Shown one piece after another: positions 42,140 through 54,178 of a DNA stretch of 64,000 nt (within the stretch, counting starts at the first letter, position 1; each line of letters starts with the position of its first letter). The stretch spans positions 162,507,697-162,571,696 of the forward strand of contig NC_073627.1 in assembly GCF_029407905.1 (NCBI RefSeq), given 5' to 3'. The position numbers were made by a program, and so were the translations under genes. This DNA comes from Bubalus kerabau. Lineage: Eukaryota; Chordata; Mammalia; Artiodactyla; Bovidae. Under the pieces are notes generated by a model. That model searched no databases and was not told where the DNA came from. It worked only from the letters and a program-made list of their open reading frames with translations.

Positions 42140-43977
42140 CATTCAGTTGAGTTCAGTTCAGTTCAGCCACTCAGTCATGTCCAACTCTTTGCGACCCCAT
42201 GAATCGCAGCATGCCAGACCTCCCTGTCCATCACCAACTCCGCTAGTTCACCCAAACTCATGTCCATTGAGTCCGTGATGCCATCCAGCCATCTCATCCT
42301 CTGTCGTCCCCTTCTCCTCTTGCCCCAATCCCTCCCAGCCTCAGAGTCTTTTACAGTGGGTCAACTCTTCGCATGAGGTGGCCAAAATATTGGAGTTTCA
42401 GCTTCAGCATCAGTCCCTCCAATGAACACCCAGGACTGACCTCCTTTAGGATGGATCTCCTTGAAGCCCAAGGGACTCTCAAGAGTCTTCTCCAACACCA
42501 CAGTTTAAAAGCATCAATTCTTCAGCGCTCAGCTTTCTTCACAGTCCAATTCTCACATCCATACATGACCACTAAAAAAACCATAGCCTTGACTAGATGG
42601 ACCTTTGTTGGCAAAGTAATGTCTCTGCTTTTTAATACACTGTCTAGGTTGGTCATAACTTTCCTTCCAAGGAGTAAGCGTCTTTTAATTTCATGGCTTC
42701 AATCACCATCTGCAGTGATTTTGGAGCCCCCAAAAATAAAGTCTGACACTGTTTCCACTGTTTCCCCATCTATCTGCCATGAAGTGATGGGACCGGATGC
42801 CATGATCTTCGTTTTCTGAATGTTGAGCTTTAAGCCAACTTTTTCACTCTCCTCTTTCACTTTCATCAAGAGGCTTTTTAGTTCCTCTGCTCTTTCTGCC
42901 ATAAGGGTGGTGTCATCTATATATCTGAGGTTATTCATATTTCTCGCGCCAATCTTGATTCCAGCTTGTGCTTCTTCCAGCCCAGCTTTTCTCATGATGT
43001 ACTCTGCATAGAAGTTAAATAAGCAGGGTGACAATATACAGCCTTGATGTATTCCTTTTCCTATTTAGAACCAGTCTGTTGTTCCATGTCCAGCTGTAAC
43101 TGTTGCTTCCTGACCTGCATATAGGTTTCTCAAGAGGCAGATCAGGTGGTTTGGTATTCCCATATCTTTCAGAATTTTCCACAGTTTATCATGGTCCACA
43201 CAGCCAAAGGCTTTGGCATAGTCAATGAAGCAGAAATAGATGTTTTTCTGGAACTCTCTTGCTTTTTTGATGATCCAGCGGATGTTGACAATTTGATCTC
43301 TGGTTCCTCTGCTTTTTCAAAAACCAGCTTGAACATCTGGAAATTCACGGTTCATGTACTGCTGAAGCCTGGCTTGGAGAATTTTGAGCATTACTTTACT
43401 AGCATGTGAGATGAATGCAATTGTGCGGTAGTTTGAGCATTCTTTGGCATTGCCTTTCTTTGGGATTGAAATGAAAACTGACCTTTTCCAGTCCTGTGGC
43501 CACTGCTGAGTTTTCCAAATTTGCTGGCATATTGAGTGCAGCACTTTCACAGCATCATCTTTCAGGATTTGAAATAGCTCAACTGGAATTCCATCACCTC
43601 CACTAGCTTTGTTTGTAGTGATGCTTTCTAAGGCCCACTTGACTTCACATTCCAGGATGTCTGGCTCTAGTGAATGATCACACCATTGTGATTATCTGAG
43701 TCATGAAGCTCTTTTTTGTACAGTTCTTCTGTGTGTTCTTGCCACCTCTTCTTAATATCTTCTGCTTCTGTTAGGTCCATGCCATTTCTGTCCTTTATCG
43801 AGCCCATTTTGCATGAAATATTCCCTTGGGATCTCTAATTTTCTTGAAGAGACCTCTAGTCTTTCCCATTCTATTGTTTTCCTCTATTTCTTTGCATTGA
43901 TCGCTGAGGAAGGCTTTTTTATCTGTCCTTGCTATTCTTTGGAACTCTGCATTCAGATGCTTATATCTTTCCTTGCA
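42140..43977 (-). mobile_element. BovB LINE, 1.8-kb fragment with RT
   Basis: The longest BovB copy here. Its 3' terminus is the TTCAGTTCAGTTCAGTTCAG at 42143 (antisense). The RT domain is split over 43550-43317 (SIPKKGNAKECSNYRTI block) and 43034-42699 (palm; the active-site box reads YIDD instead of YADD). Stops and frame changes between the pieces make it inactive. The 5' end breaks at about 43977, where an opposite BovB begins. Confidence 0.9.
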
Positions 43978-44548
43978 GATGATGATTGCAGGAATGAAAT
44001 TAAAAGACGCTTACTCCTTGGAAGGAAAGTTATGACCAACCTAGACAGCATATTAAAAAAGCAGAGACATTCCTTTGTCAACAAAGGTCTGTCTAGTCAA
44101 GGCTATGGTTTTTCTAGTAGTCATGTATGAATGTAAGAGTCGGACTATAAAAAGAAGCTGAGCACAGAATTGATGCTTTTGAACTGTGGTGTTGGAGAAG
44201 ACTCTTGAGAGTCCCTTGAACTGCAAGAGATCCAACCAGTCCATCCTAAAGGAAATCAGTCCTGGGTGTGAAGGACTGATGTTGAAACTGAAACTCCAAT
44301 ATTTTGGCCATGTGATTCGAAGAGCTGACTCATTTGAAAAGACCCTGATGTTGGGAAAGATTAAAGGTAGGAGAAGGGGATGACAGAGGATGAGATGGTT
44401 AGATGGCATCACCAACTCAATGGACATGAGTTTGGGTAAACTCCCGGAGTTAGTGATGGACAGGGAGGTCTGGCGTGCTGTGGTTCATGGGGTTGCATAG
44501 AGTCAGACACCACTGAGCCAGTGAAATGAACTCAACTGAACTGAATAG
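43978..44548 (+). mobile_element. BovB LINE 3' fragment, head to head with previous
   Basis: Sense: GGAATGAAATTAAAAGACGC through GAACTGTGGTGTTGGAGAAG to CTCAACTGAACTGAATAG. It begins abruptly where the antisense copy ends. Both carry a full 3' end, so they are two insertions, not one inverted element. Confidence 0.85.
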
Positions 44549-44551
44549 ATA

Positions 44552-44875
44552 CACAGATGTAGAGGAAGGACTCGTGAACTCAGCTGGAGAAGGAGAGGGT
44601 GGGACGAATTGAGAGAGTAGCATTGAAACATAGGCACTACCATATGCAAAATAGCTAGCTAGTGGGAAGTTGCTATATAATACAGGGAGCCCAGCATGGA
44701 GCTCTGTGACGATCTAGAGGGTGGGATAGCGGGAAGTGGGAGGCAGGCTCACCAAAGAGTGGATAATATCCTTATGGCTTATTTGTGTTGTTGTATGAGG
44801 AAAACCAACCAAACATTGTAAAGTAGTTATTCTTTGATTAAAAATAAATACAATCTGAAAACTATCATTCAACAC
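44552..44875 (+). mobile_element. L1 3' UTR fragment
   Basis: Sense: GGAGCCCAGCATGGAGCTCTG and AACATTGTAAAGTAGTTATTC, then an A-rich tail. Confidence 0.7.
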
Positions 44876-45298
44876 ATCTGTACTGTCATCTAAAGCTATA
44901 TGGGATCATTTTCTATTCCTAGTTATTTTTCCACTATAAGTGCTTAGAAATGTCATTAAAGGTATTTAAAATATGATTTTAATAGCCACAAAGTGTTGTT
45001 TAAGATATCATACATAAATAATGAAATTTCAGTCTCCACATAGAAACGTAATACCAAAAAAGGTTTCCATTGTAAACTAAAGCTTGCATTTTAATTCAGC
45101 TTAATGAGAATTCCTCTGAAGATCTAAAATTCTTATGAAAAGTAAATTATGTGGAGTCCTTCTTGCTTTCATCTGTTATGCCTTATTGTCATTTATTTCT
45201 AAGGACTCTTGGACTTTTGACATTTTGCCTTTGACTGTAATTTTTGACTGAGATAAAATCTTAAATTTAGATATTAAGAATGTCAAGAAGCAGTCTTG
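44876..45298. other. No gene seen
   Basis: AT-rich, no recognised motif. Confidence 0.4.
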
Positions 45299-45299
45299 T

Positions 45300-45508
45300 A
45301 AGTGTGAATCACTCAGTCATGTCCAGTTATTTGTGACCCATGGACTGTAGCCCACCAGGTCCATTGTCCAGAGAATTTTCCAGGCAAGAATATTGGAGTG
45401 GGTAGCCATTCCTTTCTTGAGGGGATCTTCCTGGCCTAGGGGTCAAATCCAGGTCTCCTGGATTGCAGGCAGATTCTTTACTATATGAGCCACCAGAGAA
45501 CCCTGACC
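45300..45508 (-). mobile_element. Bov-tA SINE
   Basis: Antisense copy: GTGTGAATCACTCAGTCATG to ATGAGCCACCAGAGAACCC. Confidence 0.8.
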
Positions 45509-45509
45509 C

Positions 45510-45835
45510 TGGTGGACATGGATGTAAAAATCCTCAAAAGAATATTAGCAAACGAAATTGATGAATATATTAAAAGAATCATACACTATGATCAAATGTA
45601 AGTCATTCCGTGCCTTCAAGCATGATTTATTATCTGTACATCAATCACTGTGATACACAATATGAGCAAAATTAAGAATAAAATCACATGATCTTCGCAA
45701 TAATTGCAGAAAAAGCTTTCGACAAAGGGTAACATCAATTTTGATACAATCTCTCAATACAGTGGTTATACATAGAACATACTAAAGGGTATATAAGACA
45801 AGCCCACAGCTAACATCCAGCTCAGTGGCAAAGAG
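45510..45835 (+). mobile_element. L1 ORF2 fragment, first part
   Basis: Sense: ATCCTCAAAAGAATATTAGC and GCAGAAAAAGCTTTCGACAAAGG (RT domain segment AEKAFDK). Interrupted by the SINE at 45836 and resuming at about 46030. Confidence 0.75.
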
Positions 45836-46026
45836 GTGAAAAGTGAAAGTGAAGTCCGTCGGTTGTGCCCGACTCTTGGCCACCCCCCTACCAGGGATTT
45901 TCCAGGCAAGAGTACTGGAGTGGGTTGCCACTTCCTTCTCCAGGGGATCTTCCCAACCCAGGGATCGAACCTGGGTCTCCCACACTGTAGGCAGACGCTT
46001 TACCATCTGAGCCAACAGGGATTTTC
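45836..46026 (-). mobile_element. Bov-tA SINE inside L1
   Basis: Antisense copy: GTGAAAAGTGAAAGTGAAGTC to TCTGAGCCAACAGGGA. Confidence 0.85.
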
Positions 46027-46027
46027 C

Positions 46028-46345
46028 TAAAAGATTAGGAAAGAACAAGCATGTCCACTCTCCCCAGTCTTGTTCAACATAGTAGTGGAAGTGTCCTACC
46101 CAGAGTAACTAGGCGAGAAAAGGAAATTAAAGGCATCCCCATTGGAGCAGATGAAGTTACACTGTCACTATTCGATTACGACAGGATTTATATGAAACCC
46201 TAAAAACTCCACCAGTAACAACTATTAAAACTAGTAAACTCAGCAATATAGCAAGAAATGAACCATCAGAGAGAGAACAAAACAGTCCCATATACAAATG
46301 CATCCAAAAAAAAAAAAATACCTGAAATAAATTTAACCAAGGGGC
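46028..46345 (+). mobile_element. L1 ORF2 fragment, second part
   Basis: Continues the L1: GTCCACTCTCCCCAGTCTTG and TAAACTCAGCAATATAGCAAG, with the FADD-type box region degraded (TTCGATTACGAC). Confidence 0.75.
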
Positions 46346-46359
46346 AGAAACACCTGTAC

Positions 46360-46505
46360 AGTTATGGGCTCCAAGACATAGAGTCTGGGTTCAAATCCCA
46401 GCTCACCTACTGACCTGCAGAGTGACCCAGGGCAAACTGCACCATGATCTGAGGCTCAACATATTCAACTGTAAAATGGACACAAACCCAGTATCTCCTT
46501 CCAGG
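46360..46505 (+). mobile_element. MIR SINE
   Basis: Old mammalian-wide repeat: GAGTCTGGGTTCAAATCCCAG, TGACCCAGGGCAAACTGC and CAACTGTAAAATGG in the right order. Confidence 0.75.
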
Positions 46506-47635
46506 GCTGTGAAACTCCAAGGAGATGCTTATTTAGGCCTGGGGGTTAGAGTGTCTCCAGGAGTCTCTCCTTGTATGAAACTCCTCTAGAACGGGGCTCT
46601 CCTGATCCGGTGGGTGAGGGTTAAGGGTAGAGCCTGGGAGCCAAATGGGACTGGACAAGGGCGAGTACAAAAAGTACTAGTTCTGTGTCAATGAGGGAAG
46701 CCACCTCCTTTCCAGATATCAGAGTGGGGCCTGCACCGAGGGCCCGGTGGATGCACAATCAGAAGTGATAACTCCGAACCCCCCACAGCAGGGATGGAGC
46801 CTTCCTGGCAAGAACCTTCTCTCTGGTCCAGGCTCCAGTGTGATGTGGTGCTGCTCCCTGAGTTCTCCATGTCTCCACCAGGCAAAAAGCTCTCAGGAGC
46901 TGGAGGTCTATTAAACTACAGGTGCCTGAGTGTCAGAATGACACAAGGACTAACAACATTGAAAATTAGCTATATAAAAAAAAAAATGACAGAAGTACAG
47001 ATGAGGCAGGGGATGAGAAGCAGAAGGATTGACTACCTCTCAAGCCTTTAGCAGAAATATCTCCACACCATCTCAGCAGAGCCCACAGGAGGAAAATATA
47101 ATGAAAAAGCAGGCTATGCATATATCTCTACACTGTTGGACCCAGAGACCCAAGTCCCAATCCACCAACATCGTTTTCCGTATCCAGACACCGAGAGGAA
47201 GAAACACAGACCTTGCCTTAGGAAGTCTCAGCCAGACTTAATATTGGGGTTGCTGAGCCTAGTTACATGGTCACTATGGACTCAGACCCTCCTCCATGCT
47301 CACATCCTCTGTTCTCACAGAAACATACACGGTTCACTACAGAGAACCCTCTGAGGGTACTTGTGTATACTAGAAACTGGCAATGGTGAAATGCAAAGAG
47401 AAGACACAGAAATGGAAACATGTCTCTGGGGTGCTCTACAAATTAAAAAAATTCTGAAGTTCTTGATACTTGGCATTTAAAAAAAAGCTTCTTAATATGT
47501 AAACCCAGAAAGGACATTTCCAGGAGAAAGGACAAAGGAATCGTCCCATTGGGACAATTTGGTATCCATATGGAAAAGTAAGTTGGATCCCTACCTCACA
47601 AAACACCACCAAACCAATTAGACACATACTAAGAA
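46506..47635. other. No gene seen
   Basis: Mixed sequence with only short open stretches; I recognise neither gene nor repeat. Confidence 0.4.
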
Positions 47636-47636
47636 C

Positions 47637-47803
47637 CAACATGGCATCTGGTCCCATTACTTGATGGGAAATAGATGGGGAAACACTGTCAGACTTTATT
47701 TTTGGGGGCTCCAAAATCACTGCAGATGGTGATTGCAGCCATGAAATTAAAAGATGCTTACTCCTTGGAAGAAAAGTTATGACCAACCTAGATAGTATAT
47801 TGG
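47637..47803 (+). mobile_element. BovB LINE 3' fragment, split: first part
   Basis: Sense: AACATGGCATCTGGTCCCATT to ACCAACCTAGATAGTATATTG. A BovA dimer is inserted here and BovB resumes at 48078. Confidence 0.85.
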
Positions 47804-48077
47804 AGAAGGCAATGGCACCCAACTCCAGTACTCTTGCCTGGAAAATCCCATGGATGGAGGAGCCTGGTAGGCTGCAGTCCTTGGGGTTGCTAAGAGTTGG
47901 ACATGACTGAGCGAATTCACTTTCACTTTTCACGTTCATGCATTGGAGAAAGAAATGGCAACCCACTCCAGTGTTCTTGCCTGGAGAATCCCAGGAACTG
48001 GGGAGCCTGGTGGGCTGCCATCTATGGGGTTGCACAGAGTCGGACACGACTGAAGCGATTTAGCAGCAGCAGCAGCA
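47804..48077 (+). mobile_element. BovA dimer inserted in BovB
   Basis: Sense dimer ending in an AGC run (AGCAGCAGCAGCAGCAG). GATAGTATATTG before and GATAGCATATTG after it are the target-site duplication. Confidence 0.85.
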
Positions 48078-48582
48078 GATAGCATATTGAAAAGCAGAGA
48101 CGTTACTTAGCCAACAAAGTTCGTCTAGTCAAGGCTATGGTTTTTCTAGTGGTCATGTATGGATGTGAGAGTTGGACTGTGAAGAAAGTTGAGCGCCGAA
48201 GAATTGATGCTTTTGAACTGTGGTGTTGGAGAAGACTCTTGAGAGTCCCTTGGACTGCAAGGAGATCCAACCAGTCCATTCTAAAGGAGATCAGCCCTGG
48301 CTAGTCTTTGGAAGGAATGATGCTAAAGCTGAAACTCCAGTACTTTGGCCACCTCATGCAAAGAGTTGACGCATTAGAAAAGACCCTGATGCTGGGAGGG
48401 ATTGGGGGCAGGAAGAGAATGGGATGACAGAGGATGAGATGGCTGGATGGCATCATGGACTCGATGGATGTGAGTTTGAGTGAACTCCGGGAGATGGTGA
48501 TGGACAGGGAGGCCTGGCGTGCTGTGATTCATGGGGTCGCAAAGAGTCGGACACGACTGGGTGACTGAACTGAACTGAAGAA
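48078..48582 (+). mobile_element. BovB LINE 3' fragment, split: second part
   Basis: Sense: ATAGCATATTGAAAAGCAGAG to GACTGAACTGAACTGAAG. Frames are broken. Confidence 0.85.
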
Positions 48583-48644
48583 CCAACAATTGAAAGAAAA
48601 ATTTTACAAAATTTTGAACAATTTTTGATGAAGGAATATCTTTT

Positions 48645-48716
48645 CTTTAAGTTGAGATATTGTTGATTTACAATAATTTGTTTGTTTAAGGTGTACAGCA
48701 AAGTGATTCACTGATT
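48645..48716 (-). mobile_element. L1 3' UTR fragment
   Basis: Antisense: GTTGAGATATTGTTGATTTAC and GGTGTACAGCAAAGTGATTC. Confidence 0.65.
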
Positions 48717-49154
48717 TAGCCTCTCAGGTGCTTCCTTGGACAAAATTCATTCCCTTTGGGAGGCCCGTGGGCCATGTCCTCCACTCACAACAGCTAAGAA
48801 TCCTGAATACGCAAAGCAGCCTGTGGTGGTGCTTGTGGGGGTTTTTAGAACGAATAAATTATTCTACCATGACAGAAGAAACAAGGCCAGAGGTTAAGAG
48901 AGGATCTCCAAACCTATCTTCCAACAGGAGGACCTGCTCCCTTGAATGTGGGTGCGTGAAACAGCACTTGGGAAGGTTAGAGGTGTGTCATGAGTATTGT
49001 GCCTGCAGAGGACAAAGTGGTGTGGAGAGAGGATGAGCAGGCACGTCCCAGGACACTGAGCACATGGACACAGTGACTGGACTCTCAGCTCTGCTCTGGG
49101 GGTATCGCATTGTCTCCACCGCGGCCACAGGGGCAGCACCTCACACGTGTCCTG

Positions 49155-49530
49155 GAGAGTATGGGCCCATGACCTGGCCCTGGCCAATCGGTGTGTTCTC
49201 TCCCCCCTGGCCACCGTGATTGGCTCAGGACTGGTGCGATGACCAATCGGGGCCCAGGGCCGGGCCTCACGCTGGAATCAAGGGAAGAGGAGCTGGCCTT
49301 CTGCCAGAAGGGGTGGGGCTGGGTGAGGTCAGGCTACAGCAGTGGGAGGGGCGTGAGGTCAGCCTGGGGCGGTTGGTGGCCTTCCTGAGCCCCTCAGGGT
49401 AGAGCTGCTGGCCTGAGAATGAGGCCGCTGCTGAGCCCAGCGGTTGAGAGCGCCGGTTCCTGCTGTGGTCCCGGAGCTCCACCTGAAACCGGAGGGAAGC
49501 CTTCTGCCTGTGAGTCTTCTCCTGCTTGTC
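49155..49530 (+). promoter_or_regulatory. Candidate promoter and first exon, gene unknown
   Basis: GC-rich patch with two inverted CCAAT boxes (ATTGG near 49218; CCAATCGG near 49242-49249) and a GGGGCGTG box near 49347. An ATG at 49419 opens a frame of 30 codons (MRPLLSPAVESAGSCCGPG start) to a clean GTGAGT donor at about 49510. No TATA box and no downstream exon that I can join to it. It could be the 5' end of a non-coding or unidentified transcript. Confidence 0.35.
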
Positions 49531-49687
49531 TGTCAGCTTGTTTGAACCACGCTGGGTTTTCTGTCCAGCTGGCTAAGTGGAGACCCTGGAAATGCAACTG
49601 TGTGGGTTTTGGCTGGCTTCAGAGAAGAAATGCCAGATGACACTTGGAGACTCCAGTTTAATCTGGATTCAGGTCATATGTCTTGAA

Positions 49688-50003
49688 AGTGAAGTGCAAG
49701 TCCCTCATTCGTGGAAGATTCTTGTGACCCCATAGGCTATAGAGTTCATGGAATTCTCCAGGCCAGAATACTGGCGTGGGTAGCCTTTCCCTTCTCCAGG
49801 GGATCTTCCCAGTCCAGGGATTGAACCCAGGTCTCCCACATTGCAGGCAGATTCTTTACCAGCTGAGCCACAAGAAAAGCCAGAATACGGGAGTGGGTAG
49901 CCTGTCCCTTCTGCAGTGGATCAGGATTCCCAACCCAGGAATCAGACCGGGGACTCCTGCATGGCAGGAGGAGTCTTTACCAGCTGAGCTATCAGGGAAG
50001 CCC
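49688..50003 (-). mobile_element. Two Bov-tA SINE pieces in tandem
   Basis: Antisense: 49688-49880 is a complete copy; 49881-50003 repeats the second half (GGAGTGGGTAGCCTGTCCC to TATCAGGGAAGCCC). Confidence 0.8.
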
Positions 50004-50124
50004 AGTATCTCTTAAGGCCAGCTATTCACTGATATCTCTTAAGGCGAGCTATTAATTGTAGGATTACCCTAATTAGTCTTCACAGGATTAAGGTAGCAAC
50101 CTGCTAAGGTAGCAATCGATGTCT

Positions 50125-50265
50125 TTTTTCTAGAGGACAAAACTGGGGCTCAAAGAAGGGGGTAACAGGTAACACAGCTACAGCAAGGAAGTGTGTACCT
50201 AGACAAAATCCCCAGATCCTGCTGTTAGAACTCAGGGAAGCCATATGGTGTGGCTTGACAGGGGC
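50125..50265 (-). mobile_element. MIR SINE (probable)
   Basis: Antisense MIR words: GAGGACAAAACTGGGGCTCA and GTAACACAGCTACAGCAAGG. Confidence 0.5.
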
Positions 50266-50269
50266 CAAG

Positions 50270-51640
50270 GCACCCAGCCCACACTGGATACTGTGGGGAC
50301 CTGATTTGCTGACTGCCTTCTGGCAGCTCTGAGACTCACAAAAGCAATTTGCACTGAAGAGAGGAAGGACACCTCCCTTCATCCACCCCACCACACCCTC
50401 CAGGTACTCCCACACCCTGCCCCCTTTCTCTTGCTTTGTGAGGGAATAAGAGTCACACTCATGTGACCACATTGGCTGTCCACTGTGCACGAGCTACCAA
50501 CTGGAGCTGCTACAGGAGAGGCCACGAGGCTTTGCCCCTGAGTACCTCTCTTTCCTTTGCAGTGTGGGGGCCCTCCTCCACACCTGCACACCAGAGGCCT
50601 CTTCTGAGACATGTAGGGACCCTCCCTCAGTTTGTAACAGGTTCCATCCATCGCTGTCCTTTCAATGCCTCCCTTGAAACTCAGCTCATGAGCTCCTTTG
50701 TTTATATCACGGCCCACCTGGCTGCCACGGGAGGGACAGAGCTGACAATGAATCCAAAGCTCAGATCTCACAGCCGGGAATCTGTGCATAAAGGACCTGA
50801 TTATTCACACTGTAGAGGCTGTAGTAGGTTCCAGGGATCCGTAACCAGGGCTTGGGCCAAAGTGACTCCACAGCCGTTTTAATGCCTGGGGAGGGTTCTG
50901 GCTATACTTGGGGTGTGGTGAATCTCCTGAGGTTCTGAAGGCCCCCTGTGTGCAGGTTCATGGTGCAGAGAGAAGAGAAGGCAGAGTCCTTCCCTGGAGG
51001 TGGTCACAGCTCATGGACGAGCCAGACAGGCAGGCAGGGCACGATAGCGCCTGAGCTGCCTTCATGAGTGAATGCTGTGGGGGCAGAGGAAGAGCATCAG
51101 GTCTGCTGTCTTATGTGGTGCCCAGGGCAGGTTGTCACCAGAGTAAACACTATGGTGATGACCATCACTCCTGTCTGCAAAGGGTTTACATTGGTGTGTG
51201 TCTACATCTGAGCAGTCAGGCCATCTCTAAACTACACTGGCCATGGGCATTTCCTCTCCTTAGAACTTGATATGTTTCATCTCTCCCTTACTGAACATTC
51301 ATTGCCAAGAGGGTTTTTGGGCCACAAGGATGTTGGGTTTTTCTCTAGCTTTGTCTCATGAGGAATGCTTTTCCAGTTGTTGGTGTGGTTTGTTTCTCCA
51401 GCTGTCTTTCCTGGCTTATTTTGTGAATTTGTTTCTGCCAGAGGAAGAGCTTAGGATCTGCCTTCTGGCTGAGATGTGACACAACAGCAACACTTACCTG
51501 GATATCATGAGCATATTTGCCAAAAGGGCTTTGTTTTGCAGAAGGCATCTTGAAAGTACCTACACTGTCCTTTCAGATACCCAAAGGCTGTTTGAAATGA
51601 AATAAAAAACAAGAATTCTCAAGTTTAGTCTTACAATATG
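50270..51640. other. No gene seen
   Basis: Non-repetitive sequence. Open stretches at 50104-50490 (-), 50379-50789 (-) and 50463-50882 (+) overlap each other and carry no family motif. Confidence 0.4.
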
Positions 51641-51647
51641 TGGTGAG

Positions 51648-51772
51648 TTGGAAAAATCCCCTGGAGAAGGGAAACACTACCCACTCCAGTATTATGGCCT
51701 AGAGAATTCCCTGGAGTGTATAGTCCATGGGGTGGCAAAGAATCAGACAAAATCGGATGACTGAACACCAAC
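51648..51772 (+). mobile_element. Bov-tA SINE, 5'-truncated
   Basis: Sense: AAATCCCCTGGAGAAGGGAA to ATCGGATGACTGAACACC. Confidence 0.75.
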
Positions 51773-51829
51773 AGCCATGAAGTTTCACCATTTGTGCAAC
51801 AGAGATACCAACAGTATTTGCTCGACAGT

Positions 51830-52050
51830 GTGCATTTCAGTTGCTCATTCGTGTCCAACTCTTTGCAGCCCTGTGGACTGTAGCACCAAGGTCCTCTATC
51901 CTCTATGGAATTTTTCAGGCAAGAATACTGAAATGGGTTGCCATTTCCTCCTCCAGGGGATCTTGCCCACCCAGGGATTGAACCCAGGTCTCCTGCACTT
52001 CCTACATTGGCTGGTGGGTTCTTTTCTGCTGAACCACCTGGGAAACAAGT
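51830..52050 (-). mobile_element. Bov-tA SINE
   Basis: Antisense copy: TTTCAGTTGCTCATTCGTGTC to CTGAACCACCTGGGAAAC. Confidence 0.85.
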
Positions 52051-52589
52051 CAGTACATCACGGGGTATCCTAAAGGACTTAACTTAGAGTCTGGCACTCA
52101 GGACATTCTCACTGGTGATGTGAATATTCAGTCATATGTCATTATTGCTCATATGATAATGGAATGGCCATGCTCACAAAGGAGAAAGAATAGCCTTTCC
52201 AAGTCCAATTAAATCCTTCACCACACATATCTTCTTTAAAACTTCTGACTTTGAAATAAACATCAAGCTTAAAGACATTGGTTATGGCCACCAGGAAAGA
52301 TCGAGTTGTACTAATCAGTGACGAGGCTTCTTCCAGTTCCAACACGCATGCGTTGTTTCCCCAGCACCACCCAGCACTTCTGTGACAGCAGCTGGGGGTC
52401 CTGCAACTTAACTCAGTGTGGACACTGCCTATCTGGGGGTAGTTCCAGACCGCACAGGTTAAAGGCCCAGCCCTACAAGACCCTCCCCCGACTCCAGCCA
52501 TCATTTGCAAGCCCAGATTGTCACCTGCGCTCTGACCCAGTGGCTACCTGTTCAGAGATTCTAATGACTTTGGGTTCTATTAATTTGTC

Positions 52590-53140
52590 GAATGGTCATG
52601 GAACTCAGAGAAACATGTTGCCTGGTAGATCACAGCCTTATTGTAAAACGTAATAAACTCAGGAACAGCAGATGGAGGGGGATACACAGGACAAGGTGTG
52701 TGTGGGGGAGGCACGGAACTTCACGCTCTCTGAGCCTCACTTTCCCCAAATTTGCATGTGTTCATCAACCCAGAAGCTATCCAGACTCTGGGGGTTTTTA
52801 TGGAGGAGTCATCACACAAGCACAATTGATTAAATCACTGGCTGTTGGTGATTGCTTCAAGCAGAAGCCCTTCTGGCTTTCCCAGACATAGTGGGCGGGG
52901 GCAGGGGAGGGACCGAAAGTTTCAGTCGTCTAACCATGTGCTTAGTTACCCTGGCAAGCAGTGCCCCTCTTTGGAAAGGAGGCACTCTTCGCAAAGTCAC
53001 CTCATTCACCTAACAAGAGACACCTTGACTGTTCTCCCCACTTAGATAATTCCCAGAGTTTTAGGAGCCCTGTGCCAGGACCGGGGGACAAAGGCCAAAA
53101 ATGTATTTCTTATTATTAATACAAATCACAAGCTCCCAGT
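52590..53140 (+). mobile_element. Ancient LTR-type repeat
   Basis: A recognisable old mammalian interspersed repeat (GGGTTTTTATGGAGGAGTC, GATTAAATCACTGGC, then TTTTAGGAGCCCTGTGCCAGG and TATTTCTTATTATTAATACA), probably a solo LTR of an ERVL-like element. No retroviral coding sequence is present. Family name not assigned. Confidence 0.45.
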
Positions 53141-53207
53141 GACCCCAAATGTCAGTGATGATTTGGTTCTGTAGCCTTAAAAGTTTTTCAGCAGTTGATT
53201 GGACCTT

Positions 53208-53335
53208 TTTTAAAAAAAACTTTGGGGCCACATCTCAAGGCATGCGGTGATCTTAGTTCCCCAACCAGGGATTGTACCCACACTCCCTGCATTGGAAGGC
53301 AGAGTGTTAACCGCTGGACCACCAGGGAAGTCCCT
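53208..53335 (-). mobile_element. Cetartiodactyl tRNA-derived SINE, truncated
   Basis: Antisense: AAACTTTGGGGCCACATCTC to GGACCACCAGGGAAGTCCC. Confidence 0.75.
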
Positions 53336-53339
53336 GATT

Positions 53340-53970
53340 GGGCCCTTTTTAGGTGAAACTGTTATCGTGGCATAAACTAAATTGTTCAAGATTTTGAAAA
53401 GCTGGAGCTGAGCATGAGCCATCTTCTTGTGGTGTCTTCAGATCATTACCGATTTTTCCATGGCCCCTGCAACCCCGAGCTTTCCCCTGAGATGAGTCAG
53501 GCCCCAGGAAGCCTGTTGCCTGCCCCTGCTCGAGACCAGAGTCTATTCAGGGGCCGCTGGGCACAGGCAGCGTGCGGGGTGTGTGCAGGTCCACACCAGC
53601 CCGATTAGCGGAGAGATGTCCGGGATGACTCGTTCCCAGGTGTGCTCTGATTCCAAGAAGTGAGAGGGTTTGGGGAACAAGATAGCCTCGGAGAGAGCCC
53701 AGCCACACGACCTTGCCCACTGTGAAACAAACTTGGGGCTTATGCGTGCTTCCCCAGGGAGAAAGAAATCCATGGGCTCCATTGGATCCTCAAACAATGA
53801 CCCCCAAAAGATGAAGAGTCTTAAAGTGGGATTTCTCAGCCTTGGCGTTGTTGGCATTTAATATCTTGCAGCATTCATAAATGCAACTGAAAATGTCCCC
53901 AGATGTCACCAGTGTCCCCCGGACCCAAACATGAGGGCCGGCTCGACAGGCTGGACCAGGAGCAGGGATG
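53340..53970. other. No gene seen
   Basis: No recognised motif; short overlapping open stretches only. Confidence 0.4.
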
Positions 53971-53971
53971 A

Positions 53972-54178
53972 ATGAAACGAAAGTTGCTCAGTCGTGTCTA
54001 ACTCTTGGTGACCCAAAGGGCTACACAGTCAATGAAATTCTCCAGGCCAGAATACTGGAGTAGGTAGCCTTTCACTTCACCAGGGGATCTTCGCAACGCA
54101 GGGATCGAACCCAGGTCTCCTGCATTGCAGGCAGATTCTTTACCCGCTGAGCCCCAAGGGAGGCCCAAGGGAAGCCCA
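53972..54178 (-). mobile_element. Bov-tA SINE
   Basis: Antisense copy: GAAACGAAAGTTGCTCAGTCG to GAGCCCCAAGGGAGGCCC, with a short GCCCAAGGGA duplication at the end. Confidence 0.85.
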
